Assembly: GCA_019745395.1 (NCBI GenBank)
Contig: JAIETG010000009.1
Location: 1-64,000 of the forward strand
Direction of reading: 5' to 3'
DNA: 64,000 nucleotides
From: Rhabdochlamydiaceae bacterium
Lineage (GTDB): Bacteria; Chlamydiota; Chlamydiia; Chlamydiales; Rhabdochlamydiaceae
How positions within the stretch are numbered: the stretch's first letter is position 1; every line of letters starts with the position of its first letter. Below are positions 52,139 to 62,109 of the stretch, in pieces. The notes beneath the pieces are model-generated. The model was not told where the DNA came from. It worked only from the letters and a program-made list of their open reading frames with translations, and did not search any database. Made by a program: the position numbers and the translations under genes.

Positions 52139-53865
52139 TTGTCAGGTTGAGTAATTTGAATGTCTCGTATTTGCAATTGAATACTTGACTTGTTTAAAAA
52201 GTTGTTGATGTGAGGTGTGAACGCAATCTGCAAATTGAGATTCTTTTTAGAGAGCATGTTTTTTTTCTCCGCCATGCCAAAAGCGATCCCTTCTAGGAGA
52301 CGATCGTCCTGTTCTAGATACAGTTTTAGATGGGTTTTTCCGACAACTTTAGGAGGCCAAATTTGTTTTGCGGCGCAGTACAAGATTGGTTGAGGATTTT
52401 CGTTGCCAAAAGGCTCCAAGAGATTTAAGGATTCCATGAAATCAAAGGTTAGATCTTTGAAATGGATTTTTGCGTCGATAAATAATTTTGTAATGATATC
52501 TTGTTCTTGTAATTTTGCATTAGCTGCAAGGATGAAATTTTTCTTAAATTGCTCGATGTTTTCTTCTTTAATAGAAAGCCCTGCGGCAAAGTCATGTCCT
52601 CCAAAATTTTCTAACAAAGAAGAATTTTCTTTTAGATATGATAGTAGAGGGAATTCTGGAATAGTTCGCATTGAGCCTTTCCCTACGCCTTGATCGATAG
52701 CGATGATAATTGTAGGGCGGTTGTATTGTTTAGCAATTCGGGCTGTAATGATAGGGATTATGCCGGGATGCCATTTATCGGAAATGAGAACTAGGGCCTT
52801 TTCTTGCAGAATTTGAGGATTTAGAGCGATATAGTTTTCTATATCTTCAGCATTTTTTCTTTCGATTTTTTGTCTTTCAGAATTATTTAAGTCGAGTTCT
52901 TTTGCTAAAGTTTCCGCCATAACAGGATCTCTGATCAAAAGTAGTTCTACTCCTTTAATCGGGTCTGCAATGCGACCTAAGCTGTTGAGTCTAGGGGCTA
53001 CTTTAGAGGCGATATCAATAGGAGTGATTTCTCCAGGTTTAAGATCGCATACAGAAAACAGTTTTGCTAATCCTACACGTTTGTTTTTTCTCAGCTGTTT
53101 TAGGCCGTATCTAACTAAGATGCGATTTTCCCCTATTAAAGATCCCATATCGGCAATAGTACCTAAGGCGACGAGATCCAAATACTTTTTCAGATCTACT
53201 TTATTAGCACTGATCTCTCCTTGAGAAATCAAGAAATTAGTAAATGCATGGGCTAGTTTAAAAGCGACTCCAACTCCTGTAAGATTTCGATCGGGATAGG
53301 TGCTGTTTAGTAGTTTGGGGTTTAGCGTAGCGATACAGTGAGGGAGCTTTGCAGTGGGTTCATGGTGGTCAGTAATGATGACGTCGATGTTTTTATGTAC
53401 TGATGCTGCGATTTCGTTAGCAGCTGTAATTCCACAATCAACGGTGATTAATAGTTTGCAATCATTTTTAGTGGCGTAATCTAATGCATCATAAACTGGG
53501 CTTTGCTTCAGAGAGGCCCGGTTGGACACATAGAAAAAGACTCGTCCGCCTACATATCGCAAAAATTCTGTTAGTAAGACGGTTCCGGTCATCCCATCTA
53601 CGTCGTTGTCCCCATAAACTAAGATGTTTTCCTGATTTTTAAATGCTTGGAAAATGCGTTCTACCGCTTTATCCATATCGGGAAATAGTTGAGGGTCGAG
53701 TAAGTTAGGAAGCTTGGCGTAGAGATACTCATGGATTTGTTCGAGGTTGGTAAATCCTCGTGCTGCCAATACTTCTGCAGTTACTGGATGGATGTTAAAT
53801 TCTTTTATAATAGTCTGCACCCATGTAGGATCAATCTTGGGGTATATCCAGAGGGGCAGCACCAT
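52135..53865 (-). CDS. recJ: single-stranded-DNA-specific exonuclease RecJ
   Basis: 576 residues, typical length. DHH-family motifs: YGDNDVDGMTGTVLL (motif I), LLITVDCGITAANEI (II), VIITDHHEPTAKLP (III, the DHH), then LNPKL and GVGVAFKLAHAF; the DHHA1 part has LVLISDKWHPGIIPIITARIAKQY and GSMRTIPEFPL plus FGGHDFAAGLSI. It degrades ssDNA 5' to 3' in recombination and mismatch repair. AAAGGA eight bases before ATG 53865 supports the start. Same strand as secDF upstream, separated by a strong hairpin at 53920-53947. Confidence 0.95.
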   Translation of the reverse strand: MVLPLWIYPKIDPTWVQTIIKEFNIHPVTAEVLAARGFTNLEQIHEYLYAKLPNLLDPQLFPDMDKAVERIFQAFKNQENILVYGDNDVDGMTGTVLLTEFLRYVGGRVFFYVSNRASLKQSPVYDALDYATKNDCKLLITVDCGITAANEIAASVHKNIDVIITDHHEPTAKLPHCIATLNPKLLNSTYPDRNLTGVGVAFKLAHAFTNFLISQGEISANKVDLKKYLDLVALGTIADMGSLIGENRILVRYGLKQLRKNKRVGLAKLFSVCDLKPGEITPIDIASKVAPRLNSLGRIADPIKGVELLLIRDPVMAETLAKELDLNNSERQKIERKNAEDIENYIALNPQILQEKALVLISDKWHPGIIPIITARIAKQYNRPTIIIAIDQGVGKGSMRTIPEFPLLSYLKENSSLLENFGGHDFAAGLSIKEENIEQFKKNFILAANAKLQEQDIITKLFIDAKIHFKDLTFDFMESLNLLEPFGNENPQPILYCAAKQIWPPKVVGKTHLKLYLEQDDRLLEGIAFGMAEKKNMLSKKNLNLQIAFTPHINNFLNKSSIQLQIRDIQITQPDK

Positions 53866-53919
53866 GTGTCATATCCTTTGCTCTTATTGAAATTGAGTAC
53901 ATTCGTTACAGTTACTTTT

Positions 53920-53947
53920 AGTCAGGAGGGGCAATGCCCTCCTGACT
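53920..53947 (-). terminator. hairpin between secDF and recJ
   Basis: AGTCAGGAGGG and CCCTCCTGACT form a perfect 11-bp stem with a 6-base loop, 35 bases after the secDF stop. No T-run follows in either direction, so termination may be Rho-dependent or the hairpin may be a processing or stability element. Confidence 0.5.
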
Positions 53948-53981
53948 GGATTTCTACAAACAATACTATAACATACTGGCG

Positions 53982-56900
53982 TTAGCGATTAAGTGCCATT
54001 CTTTGTTGTTTATTTTTTTCTTTTGTATGAAAGAAAAGCATGCAAGGAGCAGCAACAAAGAGTGATGAAAGAGTGCCAAAAATCACTCCAATAGCCATTA
54101 CAAGAGCAAATCCAAAAATGGTACTTCCTCCCATAGCGATAAGCGGTACCAGTACAAGTAGTGTGGTTCCGGATGTCATAATTGTTCGGCTGAGCGTTAT
54201 GTTCAGCGAGTGGTTGATGATATCCGCAAAAGAGGATTTTCTCATGTGAATAGAATCTTCTCGAATTCGATCAAAGACAATGATTGTGTCATTAAGCGAA
54301 TAACCGACAATAGTCATTAAGGCAGCTATTGTATTGAGGTCGATTTGTAGTGGTACTCCCAAGAAATGCAAGAGAGCGATGGCTGCAAAAGCGAATAAGA
54401 CATCATGAATAAGACAGATTGTAGCGCTGGCTGCATATTTGAATTCAAAGCGTATTGCAATGTAGACAAAAATCGATATCAACGCGATTAAGAGACCGAT
54501 GATTGCACTATTTCTCATAGTATCAGACATCTGCCCACTCACTTCCGACCAGTTTTGCGCAATAGTAGTAATGGAGCTATTTTCTATAGCTACTTCATGC
54601 TTTTGTAGGGAAGATACGACCCATTGTATTTTAAATGCCGTAGCCTCAGATGCATTTAAATAGGTGTTGTGTAAAGGCCTTCCAGGCGAATCTAAAGATC
54701 TGCTTAAGAAAATACGAACTTGATTTGATGGTGAAAGTTCGCGTATTTGGATCTCTTGAGGTTTTACTCCTGATTGGACTAAAGCTCTTTCTACAGCGTA
54801 TCTGTAGTGTTCCTCTTGAGAAGGAACGAGTTCCAAATTCAGTGCATAACCTCCTGTAAAATCCATTCCTAATAAAGAACTTTTTTCTTTTATAGATAGT
54901 ACGCCTCCAACCAAAATAACTAGGGCTGAAATAGCTATTGTGTGAGGAGTGTACTTTAAAAAGTTAAAGCGCTTTGCCTTAAAAATGTTCATCATTTTAA
55001 GTGATTTATGTTCGGGGTTTTGTATCCATCCCATGAAAAAGTACTTTGTCATGAAAAGAGCTGTGAACATAGAGGAAACAATTCCTATAATTAAAGTAAT
55101 AGCAAAACCTTTGATTGGTCCTGAATCAAAATTCAGTAGAATTAAAGCTGCGATTATTGTTGTAACGTTGGAGTCTAAAATTGCTGAAAAAGCTTTTTTA
55201 TAACCAGCCTGTACCGCTGTGGTAATTCTTCCTGTAAGAGCGAATTCTTCTCGAATCCTTTCGAAGACTAACACGTTGGCATCTACAGCCATTCCAATCG
55301 TTAAAATCAATCCAGCTAAACTAGCTAAAGTGAGGGTTGCTTGTATGTTTTGTAAAGTAGCCCACATGATCAAGAGATTGAAAATCACAGCGACAGAGGC
55401 TACAACGCCACTAAATCGGTAGTAACTGATCATTACAATAAGCACTAGCAGTAGGGCTATGATGGTAGCCCATATTCCCATGCTTCTTTCTTTATTTCCC
55501 AATTCTGGGCTTACATTTTTTTCTGAAAGAATTTTAGGAGTAAAACTTAATGAACCAGCTTTTAAATCACCTTCTAATTGGTTCATTTCTCTTTGAGAAA
55601 AACTTCCTGTGATCATTGCGCTGTCTTTTAACGGAGAATTTAAAGTTGGCGCATTGACAATAGTTCCATTGAGAATAACGGCCATTCTCCATCCGAGATT
55701 GCGAGAAAACTTCCCATTGGGAGTCCCTGCAATTTTTTCTTTGGAAAAAGGAAGAGTCCATGCGTGAAGATCTTCTCGAGGGTTGATCTTGATGCCTTCT
55801 TTAGAGGTGTAGGAACCTTGGATGTTAAATGACAGGAAGTTTCCTTGAGAAGGATCGTAAGAAGCATGTACATTTTCTAAGTTTGATCCTTCTAATGCAA
55901 AATTGTCGAATACGATCAAGAGGGGATGGGTTTGTCCATGCCATTGTGTATAATCATCTCCTCTAAAGAGCGCAACTTGGCTTAATGTGTCATCGAAAAC
56001 ATTAGAAGCGTGTGAATCCATGGGGTTGCTAAGGCGCAATCCATTATCATATAACGTTCTAGCAGATTCGCTGCGTGGTTGGATGAGATCTGGATCTACG
56101 GCATTGCCATATAAATGTTTCCAAGCAATAAGGTTAATATCTTCTACGGTTTTTCGGTTGCTGACGACAGCTTCATTCCAGACTTCTTGCAAGAATTTTT
56201 GTACAGCATTAGAAAGTAAGGGGTTGTTGTCAGTGAACTTTTCATTGACGACATGAAAATACATGGAGGAAGCTTTAACCAGTTCTGCTGCGGATAGGTT
56301 TTGCGATCCAGGAAAATCTAAAGTGATGAGATTCCCTTCTTGGCGGATGCTTACTTCAGAAACGCCCATCTTATTTACGCGGTTATAAAGCTCATTCATT
56401 CCTTGTCGTAGATCTAGTTCGTCTGTAACAGCGCGATTGTTAGAGTCTCTGAGTTCGATTTGAATGGTTTTTCCTCCAGATAGATCAAGACCCCAATGAA
56501 GTACTTTGCGATCGTCTCCGCGGAAATATTTAATGAAGCTAAGTTTGAAATTACTCCAGAGAGCGCTTTGAGTGGGCTTAGGAACGTCAAATGCAGTGGC
56601 TCCATTAATGTTTAATTTTGCAGCTATGTAATCATCTCTCCATTTTAGTAAATCTTCGTGGATAGAAGTGTCGATTTTATTTTCTGTTAAAATTCTTTGT
56701 TCTACATCTGTAAATTCGAGCACTGCATAACGCTGAGTTCCTTTTACCTGAAAATTTTCTCTGGAAGCCGCTAAAACATTTTGAAAATAATTGGGCAGCT
56801 CAAAGATGAAATCTCCTGCAAATTCTTTGCTAACGCTTAGCAAGGAACCTTCGTACCCCATATAGCCCGATTTTTGTAAAAGGTCTCTGAGTTTATAAAA

Positions 56901-58502
56901 ATCTTGTAAGAAGATTTGAGATTGTTCTGACGAAGGATCTATTTCTATCTTTTTCAGGATGCGGTCCATTCCTTTAGCGATGACGTAAACAGAGTTTGTG
57001 CGGAAGCCCATTTCAGGAACTTTTGATTGAGTCACTGGTGCATAGACTATAAGGCTCACTGTTTTTTGATCGACAGGAAGCGATATATAAGATTCATAGT
57101 CAAGAACTGGAAATACATTAGGTTGCAGATCTGGATGCTTGGGATTCCATGAAGCTTTTATGTGTGATTGGATATCATTTGTTTCTGCTTGAGCAATCGA
57201 TGCTAAGCGAAATGCTAGAAAGCTTTTGCTATTTGTAAGCTGAGAAAGAGCAACTTGGTAGTTGCCGCTTGAGGCTGGAGCTACTGTTTCTTCTGTTTGA
57301 CGTGCCAGAAGAGCCATTTCATTGAATAAAAATTGTTCTATTCTTTCAAATTCTCGAGGAGCTTGAGTGGAAGAAAGGTTTTTGAGATCTAAAACATCTT
57401 TGTAAAGCTGTAGGGAAATAATCTCATTTCTCCAATCAATTTGAATGGATTCGATAAAAGGATTTCGGCCTTCTAAAGAAAGTTGTTGTAAAGGAGCTGC
57501 TTGTAGGTAGGGCCCAATATTGCTATAGGTCCAAGGTTGAGATCCTTTAGAAAAACTTGGTGTATTATTTTTCAGTATGGAAATGGCAGATTGCAACCAG
57601 TTTACTTTGTTGGAGAGCATCTGCTTTAGTTGTAGTTGGGAAGCGTCTAGATATTTACCTTGTTCTTTTAAAGCGGCTTCTTCTCGTGATAGTTCATCGA
57701 TTTGATTTTGTACAGAGCGAGAGACGTTATCGAGTTTGTTAACAAATGCATTTGCAATGTCTGCTCTATTTCCATTCTCGGTTTGTGTGAAAGAAGAAAA
57801 ATATCTTTTGGCAACATCTGACTGGGTGCCAAATGTTTGAGCGAACGAATTGAGAGAATCTGCTAAAGAGGTAGCGAGTTCTTGGCTCAGCACTGAATCT
57901 GTAGACGCTAAAAGGGCTTGTACAAACTGTGCGTTTTGAGAAATTCCCCCTAGAGAAAGTGCTATTTGCATCAATCTATCTTTAATCAAAGCGTAGTAGA
58001 GAGGAGTGATTTGTCCTTGATCGTTGATCTTTGTAGAGAATTGAAAAAAAGAATTTATCAAATTAGGGTCGAAGTGGCTTGGAACATTTCTTTGCACTTG
58101 TACGATTTTATTTTCAGTGTTTTCTGTTTCTCCATAAAGAGAGAGCTGAGCTGGGATAAAAGGGATCAGAGCTCCGGCTCTAGGCAGAAAATGACGAAAC
58201 GTTTTTGCTTGATCGCTATTTTGGAAGGTAACTAAGACAATCCCTGGATCTTGGGGGCTTAGTTGTATAGATTGAGGTTTGACTTGGAGAAGCTTGCAAA
58301 AAGAGCGAATCCATTGTAGGGACTCTTCTTCTAAAGAATTAATCCTTTTAGCTACGTCGATAGCAATTTGGTTCCCTCGAGATTCGTAAATTGGAGATTT
58401 GAGGGGCTTAGTGTAGAAAAAAATCGTGGGCAGGATGTTGTAAATCGTTAAAACTGTGACAGCTAGAATGAGGATCCATTGCCATCTTTTTTGCTTTTGC
58501 AT
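53982..58502 (-). CDS. secDF: fused protein-export membrane proteins SecD and SecF
   Basis: About 1506 residues from ATG 58502, where a normal SecD start (MQKQKRWQWILILAVTVLTIYN) begins with its first helix; the frame is open to 58661, but the extra 53 residues are not typical. It holds a long periplasmic P1 region (more than 800 residues, larger than in E. coli SecD), then HWGLDLSGGKTIQIEL, the SecD helices with VDANVLVFERIREEFA, then a SecF part with GMDFTGGYALNL and DTIIVFDRIREDSIHMRKSS. The Asp-bearing VDAN and NDTIIVFDR are the proton-conducting segments. It helps the Sec translocon pull proteins across using the proton gradient. Chlamydia also has the fused form (CT448) beside recJ. Confidence 0.92.
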   Translation of the reverse strand: MQKQKRWQWILILAVTVLTIYNILPTIFFYTKPLKSPIYESRGNQIAIDVAKRINSLEEESLQWIRSFCKLLQVKPQSIQLSPQDPGIVLVTFQNSDQAKTFRHFLPRAGALIPFIPAQLSLYGETENTENKIVQVQRNVPSHFDPNLINSFFQFSTKINDQGQITPLYYALIKDRLMQIALSLGGISQNAQFVQALLASTDSVLSQELATSLADSLNSFAQTFGTQSDVAKRYFSSFTQTENGNRADIANAFVNKLDNVSRSVQNQIDELSREEAALKEQGKYLDASQLQLKQMLSNKVNWLQSAISILKNNTPSFSKGSQPWTYSNIGPYLQAAPLQQLSLEGRNPFIESIQIDWRNEIISLQLYKDVLDLKNLSSTQAPREFERIEQFLFNEMALLARQTEETVAPASSGNYQVALSQLTNSKSFLAFRLASIAQAETNDIQSHIKASWNPKHPDLQPNVFPVLDYESYISLPVDQKTVSLIVYAPVTQSKVPEMGFRTNSVYVIAKGMDRILKKIEIDPSSEQSQIFLQDFYKLRDLLQKSGYMGYEGSLLSVSKEFAGDFIFELPNYFQNVLAASRENFQVKGTQRYAVLEFTDVEQRILTENKIDTSIHEDLLKWRDDYIAAKLNINGATAFDVPKPTQSALWSNFKLSFIKYFRGDDRKVLHWGLDLSGGKTIQIELRDSNNRAVTDELDLRQGMNELYNRVNKMGVSEVSIRQEGNLITLDFPGSQNLSAAELVKASSMYFHVVNEKFTDNNPLLSNAVQKFLQEVWNEAVVSNRKTVEDINLIAWKHLYGNAVDPDLIQPRSESARTLYDNGLRLSNPMDSHASNVFDDTLSQVALFRGDDYTQWHGQTHPLLIVFDNFALEGSNLENVHASYDPSQGNFLSFNIQGSYTSKEGIKINPREDLHAWTLPFSKEKIAGTPNGKFSRNLGWRMAVILNGTIVNAPTLNSPLKDSAMITGSFSQREMNQLEGDLKAGSLSFTPKILSEKNVSPELGNKERSMGIWATIIALLLVLIVMISYYRFSGVVASVAVIFNLLIMWATLQNIQATLTLASLAGLILTIGMAVDANVLVFERIREEFALTGRITTAVQAGYKKAFSAILDSNVTTIIAALILLNFDSGPIKGFAITLIIGIVSSMFTALFMTKYFFMGWIQNPEHKSLKMMNIFKAKRFNFLKYTPHTIAISALVILVGGVLSIKEKSSLLGMDFTGGYALNLELVPSQEEHYRYAVERALVQSGVKPQEIQIRELSPSNQVRIFLSRSLDSPGRPLHNTYLNASEATAFKIQWVVSSLQKHEVAIENSSITTIAQNWSEVSGQMSDTMRNSAIIGLLIALISIFVYIAIRFEFKYAASATICLIHDVLFAFAAIALLHFLGVPLQIDLNTIAALMTIVGYSLNDTIIVFDRIREDSIHMRKSSFADIINHSLNITLSRTIMTSGTTLLVLVPLIAMGGSTIFGFALVMAIGVIFGTLSSLFVAAPCMLFFHTKEKNKQQRMALNR

Positions 58503-58722
58503 AAGCTGCTCGGTCCTTGAATAAAATAAATGATCGGCGAGGTAGCTCTTTTTCGGATTCGTTTTCGTTTGCGATAATAGCCTGCAACGAAAAGGCAATC
58601 GAAGTTTCGCCATTAGTAATGGGTACATGGTATCGAAGAAGGGAATTTTTAACAATCGCAAGCTTGCGCCTGACTTTTTCTGGCGGTTCTTTGTCTTAAG
58701 AAAAGAAGTCTAATATAAGGTG

Positions 58723-59787
58723 TTAGCCGAAGTTTCTTTTTACTATTGCGTCAGCCTTTTGCACCTCTAGCTTTCTTGTGTAACGCTCGTAGTGGATTAA
58801 AGATTGCATCACTTCTTGTTTTCTTTGCGGTGTAAGAAAATATCCGCTGCAAAGCCAGTTTGTTAGGTCGTTTGTGTGATTTTTGGCCCATTCGATTTGC
58901 TGACCTAATACCTCTTCTGAAGAGGAAGGGGTGAGGATGCCTCTAAGTATTTTGGTTTTAAGTTCTAGAAATGCAGTTTTGATAGGTGTTTCTGATGTTT
59001 TTTCTGTAATTGACCATAAGATTTCTAAAAGTTCAGGAGTTTCAGGATTTAATGTTTCTAACATTTCCATGCTGAGATCTTCTATCTGTGTAGATAAATA
59101 TTCGTTGAGCTCGTGGAGGCAGTTTGTGTAGTGCTCTCGCGCTGCAGCTTCTGTGTGCGATCGGCATTGTCTGATGCATTGTCTAAGCGTCGCTAATGAT
59201 TTGAGTATGTGGCTTATATGTTGTGTGGGAGATGATCTGTCAGTTAAGTGACTCTTGTGGAGATCTACAATTTCACTTGGGGATACGTGCAGTCCGTATG
59301 ATTCTCTGTGGATATTTTGTAGGCAGTTGATGCAATAGTTTGAAATTTCCATGTCGATTGCTGTATCTGCTTCGGGAATAGAGATTCTAGGTTGCAGTTC
59401 CTGGATGAGTATTCTTAATGATGCAGTAGGAGGGAAATCTTTGTTTCGTAAGGCTATTGATTGGATTTTTTCTTCTACGGACCGATTGCAATCTTGGATC
59501 CACTCTGTGGGGGTGCCTAGTTTCTGTATCAGGTCGTGCTTTTTAAGGCCCAATTGGATGATTTTTAAGGCGTGCAATTTTTCAATAGGATCTACTAAAG
59601 CTTCGCATTCTTGCCAAATTGAGGAAGGGTCTTGGGTGGAATGATTTTCAAGAGCGACCTGGTAGCGGGCGAGTGCTTTGAGTGCGGCGAAGGCGATTCG
59701 ATGAGCGGGGTAGGAGCTTTGGGCGAGAGCGCTTTGTGGCTCTAGCATTTGGGTTGAGTCGCTGGGAGTAATTAGCGAACAAGACAT
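58723..59787 (-). CDS. unknown cytosolic helical protein
   Basis: 354 residues, no signal peptide and no transmembrane segment. Helix-rich, with Leu/Glu/Gln patterns (LKALARYQVALENH, EAAAREHYTNCLHELNEYL, MLETLNPETPELLEILWSITEK), eight Cys residues scattered through the middle (such as CINCLQNIH and RQCIRQCRS) and a basic C-terminus. No motif gives a function. It lies 221 bases downstream of the secDF start, on the same strand but upstream in transcription; an AT-rich divergent region separates it from purA. It could be a type III secretion effector or a chaperone substrate, but I see no direct support. Confidence 0.5.
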   Translation of the reverse strand: MSCSLITPSDSTQMLEPQSALAQSSYPAHRIAFAALKALARYQVALENHSTQDPSSIWQECEALVDPIEKLHALKIIQLGLKKHDLIQKLGTPTEWIQDCNRSVEEKIQSIALRNKDFPPTASLRILIQELQPRISIPEADTAIDMEISNYCINCLQNIHRESYGLHVSPSEIVDLHKSHLTDRSSPTQHISHILKSLATLRQCIRQCRSHTEAAAREHYTNCLHELNEYLSTQIEDLSMEMLETLNPETPELLEILWSITEKTSETPIKTAFLELKTKILRGILTPSSSEEVLGQQIEWAKNHTNDLTNWLCSGYFLTPQRKQEVMQSLIHYERYTRKLEVQKADAIVKRNFG

Positions 59788-60033
59788 TGCGTATTTCTCT
59801 GTAAAAGTAAGTGAAATGCTAGCTAGACTATCATAGGAAGTTAGATTTTTTATAGGGTAAAAAATTGTTTATATCTAAAGGTGAGAGAGTTGTTTGGTTA
59901 CATTGCTCTTAAGGAATCCTTCTGTATTGGCAGTGATTCAGTCAAAAATACGTATCACTCAATTTCAAGGATCAGCTATGCTGGTCAATTAATAATCCAT
60001 TTTTTTGATCCATTTTAGGGAAGAAATATACTG

Positions 60034-61335
60034 ATGCAAAACCGTGTTATCATAGTAGTTGGGATACAATGGGGCGATGAAGGAAAAGGGAAAATTATCG
60101 ATCTTCTTTCGGCGCATGCTGATGTAGTTGTGCGCTGTCAAGGTGGGAATAATGCAGGACATACTATTGTAGCTCAGCAAAAAGAGTTTAAATTTCACTT
60201 AATCCCTTCAGGTGTGCTTTATCCAAATGTGCATTGCTATGTAGCAGGAGGATGTGTTGTTGATGCGAAGTCTCTCATCTTAGAAATACAAGAGCTGGAA
60301 AAGCAAGGAATCTCTTTGTTAGGTAGATTGCATGTTTCTGCTTTCGCTCATTTAATCATGCCGTATCATAAAGACTGGGACTTATGGCAAGAAGAGCGGA
60401 AAGGGCATCTTGCTATTGGAACCACTCGGAAAGGTATTGGTCCTTGTTATGCTGATAAGGCAAGTCGAATCGGAATTCAGGTCGGGGAGCTAGTGTATCC
60501 GGACCGTTTTAGAGAGCATTTGCATCAAGTAGTTGCTTTAAAAAATCAAGAGATCATTCAGTTTGGACAAAAACCGCCGATTCAGGAAAAAGATATTTAT
60601 GAAGAGTACTTGAAATATGCTTCATTTTTACAGCCATATATTTCTTTTACTGTAGAAAAAGCAATTGTAGAAGGCGTTGATAAGGGGAAGAAAGTGCTTT
60701 TAGAAGGTGCTCATGGCTCTTATTTAGATTGTACTTTTGGCACGTATCCTTATGTCACAGCGACAAGCGCATTAGCCTCTGGGATCGCTGAGGGAGCCGG
60801 TGTTGGTCCAACTGCGATAGATCACGTAATAGGTGTTGTTAAGGCTTTTACAACGCGTGTAGGACACGGACCTTTCCCCACAGAGCTGTCTACAGAAGAA
60901 GCCTCTCTATTTTTAAGTCATGAAGAAGCTCGAGAGGTTGCAACAACAACTAAAAGATTGCGGCGTATGGGGTGGTTTGATGTGCCACTGGTACGGAATT
61001 CTTTAAGGAGGAATGGAGCGAGCTCGATGGCTATTATGAAGCTTGATGTTTTGGATAAGCTAGCAGAGATAAAGGTTTGTATAGCTTATCAACTGAACGG
61101 AAAGAGAATGGATTTCCCAGAGATGCTCACATGTGATTGGGAAAAATTAGAACCTGTGTATGAAACATTTCCAGGATGGTTGGAGTCAACTGAAGATGTT
61201 TCTTCTTATGAAAAACTCCCTCTAAAAGCTATTGCATATTTGGAAGCAATAGAACGCCTTTGCAACTGTCCGATCTCTTTGATATCTTGTGGGCCTCAAA
61301 GAGAGAGAACTATATATAGGAGCAAGCTGTTATAA
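60034..61335 (+). CDS. purA: adenylosuccinate synthetase
   Basis: 433 residues, complete. It has the GTP loop GIQWGDEGKGK at the N-terminus with its catalytic Asp, the His in NAGHTI, GTTRKGIGPCYADKASR, EGAHGSYLDCTFGTYPYVT, and KRLRRMGWFDV. It makes adenylosuccinate from IMP, aspartate and GTP, the first step from IMP to AMP. Chlamydiaceae lack this activity and import host nucleotides, so its presence points to a less reduced relative. It is directly followed by uppS with no gap, an unusual partner. No purB is in the window. AGGGAAGA upstream is a fair ribosome site. Confidence 0.95.
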   Translation: MQNRVIIVVGIQWGDEGKGKIIDLLSAHADVVVRCQGGNNAGHTIVAQQKEFKFHLIPSGVLYPNVHCYVAGGCVVDAKSLILEIQELEKQGISLLGRLHVSAFAHLIMPYHKDWDLWQEERKGHLAIGTTRKGIGPCYADKASRIGIQVGELVYPDRFREHLHQVVALKNQEIIQFGQKPPIQEKDIYEEYLKYASFLQPYISFTVEKAIVEGVDKGKKVLLEGAHGSYLDCTFGTYPYVTATSALASGIAEGAGVGPTAIDHVIGVVKAFTTRVGHGPFPTELSTEEASLFLSHEEAREVATTTKRLRRMGWFDVPLVRNSLRRNGASSMAIMKLDVLDKLAEIKVCIAYQLNGKRMDFPEMLTCDWEKLEPVYETFPGWLESTEDVSSYEKLPLKAIAYLEAIERLCNCPISLISCGPQRERTIYRSKLL

Positions 61336-62109
61336 GTGAACTTGCTGTCGTTAGAGGAAGGAAAGAGTACAGAAGAAAGCTATGCTCAAAAAATGGCTAA
61401 TGTGCGTTTGGGACTAATTCCGGAGCATGTAGCCATAATTATGGATGGGAATAGAAGGTGGGCTAAGCTCCGCGGGTTCCCGCCTGTTTACGGTCATTGG
61501 AAGGGGGCAGAGGTTCTTACGGAGATCCTTCGTTTTGCTTCTAAACTTGGAGTTAAGGTTCTTACAGTATATGCTTTTTCTACAGAAAATTGGTCTCGAT
61601 CTCCAAAGGAAATAGACCAGCTTATGAGACTGATTTCTTTTTATCTAAGAAAAAAAAGGAAATCTATGATAGAAGAGTCTGTAAGATTGGAGACAATTGG
61701 AGATCTTTCTCGTTTACCCGATTTTGTACGAGAAAAACTTAGGCAAGTTAAAGAAGATACCGCATCAGGATCTAAAATCCGCTTGGTTCTTGCTTTGAAT
61801 TATGGAAGTAGGGATGAGATTAAAAGAGCTGTTGAGAAAATAGCTGATGACTTGAAATCAGAAAAGATCGTAAGAAATCAAATTTCTGAAGAATTAATCA
61901 GTAGTTACCTTGATACGGCTTCTTTAGGAGATCCTTCTTTATTTATCCGCACAAGTGGAGAGCAAAGACTAAGTAATTTTCTTCTGTGGCAGTTGTCTTA
62001 TACTGAAGTATATTTGACTAAAGTGCTCTGGCCTGATTTTAAGCCAATAGATCTATTAGACGCGATTTTTGAATTTCAAAGAAGAGAAAGAAGACTAGGG
62101 GGCACATGA
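61336..62109 (+). CDS. uppS: undecaprenyl diphosphate synthase
   Basis: 257 residues from GTG 61336, right after the purA stop; AGGAG lies 13 bases upstream, and an ATG at 61393 is the alternative. HVAIIMDGNRRWAK has the catalytic Asp and diphosphate-binding Arg, followed by GHWKGAEVL, FSTENWSRSPKEI, DLFIRTSGEQRLSNFLLWQLSYTE. It condenses isopentenyl units from the methylerythritol pathway (ispF is in the window) into the lipid carrier for peptidoglycan and surface polymers. The stop overlaps cdsA by four bases. Synteny uppS-cdsA-cmk-plsC matches CT450-CT453. Confidence 0.93.
   Translation: MNLLSLEEGKSTEESYAQKMANVRLGLIPEHVAIIMDGNRRWAKLRGFPPVYGHWKGAEVLTEILRFASKLGVKVLTVYAFSTENWSRSPKEIDQLMRLISFYLRKKRKSMIEESVRLETIGDLSRLPDFVREKLRQVKEDTASGSKIRLVLALNYGSRDEIKRAVEKIADDLKSEKIVRNQISEELISSYLDTASLGDPSLFIRTSGEQRLSNFLLWQLSYTEVYLTKVLWPDFKPIDLLDAIFEFQRRERRLGGT

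Noticed and set aside
58503-58661. N-terminal extension of SecDF
   Set aside because: The 53 extra residues are not typical of SecD and the family's first helix starts at the internal ATG 58502; I keep this as an alternative only.
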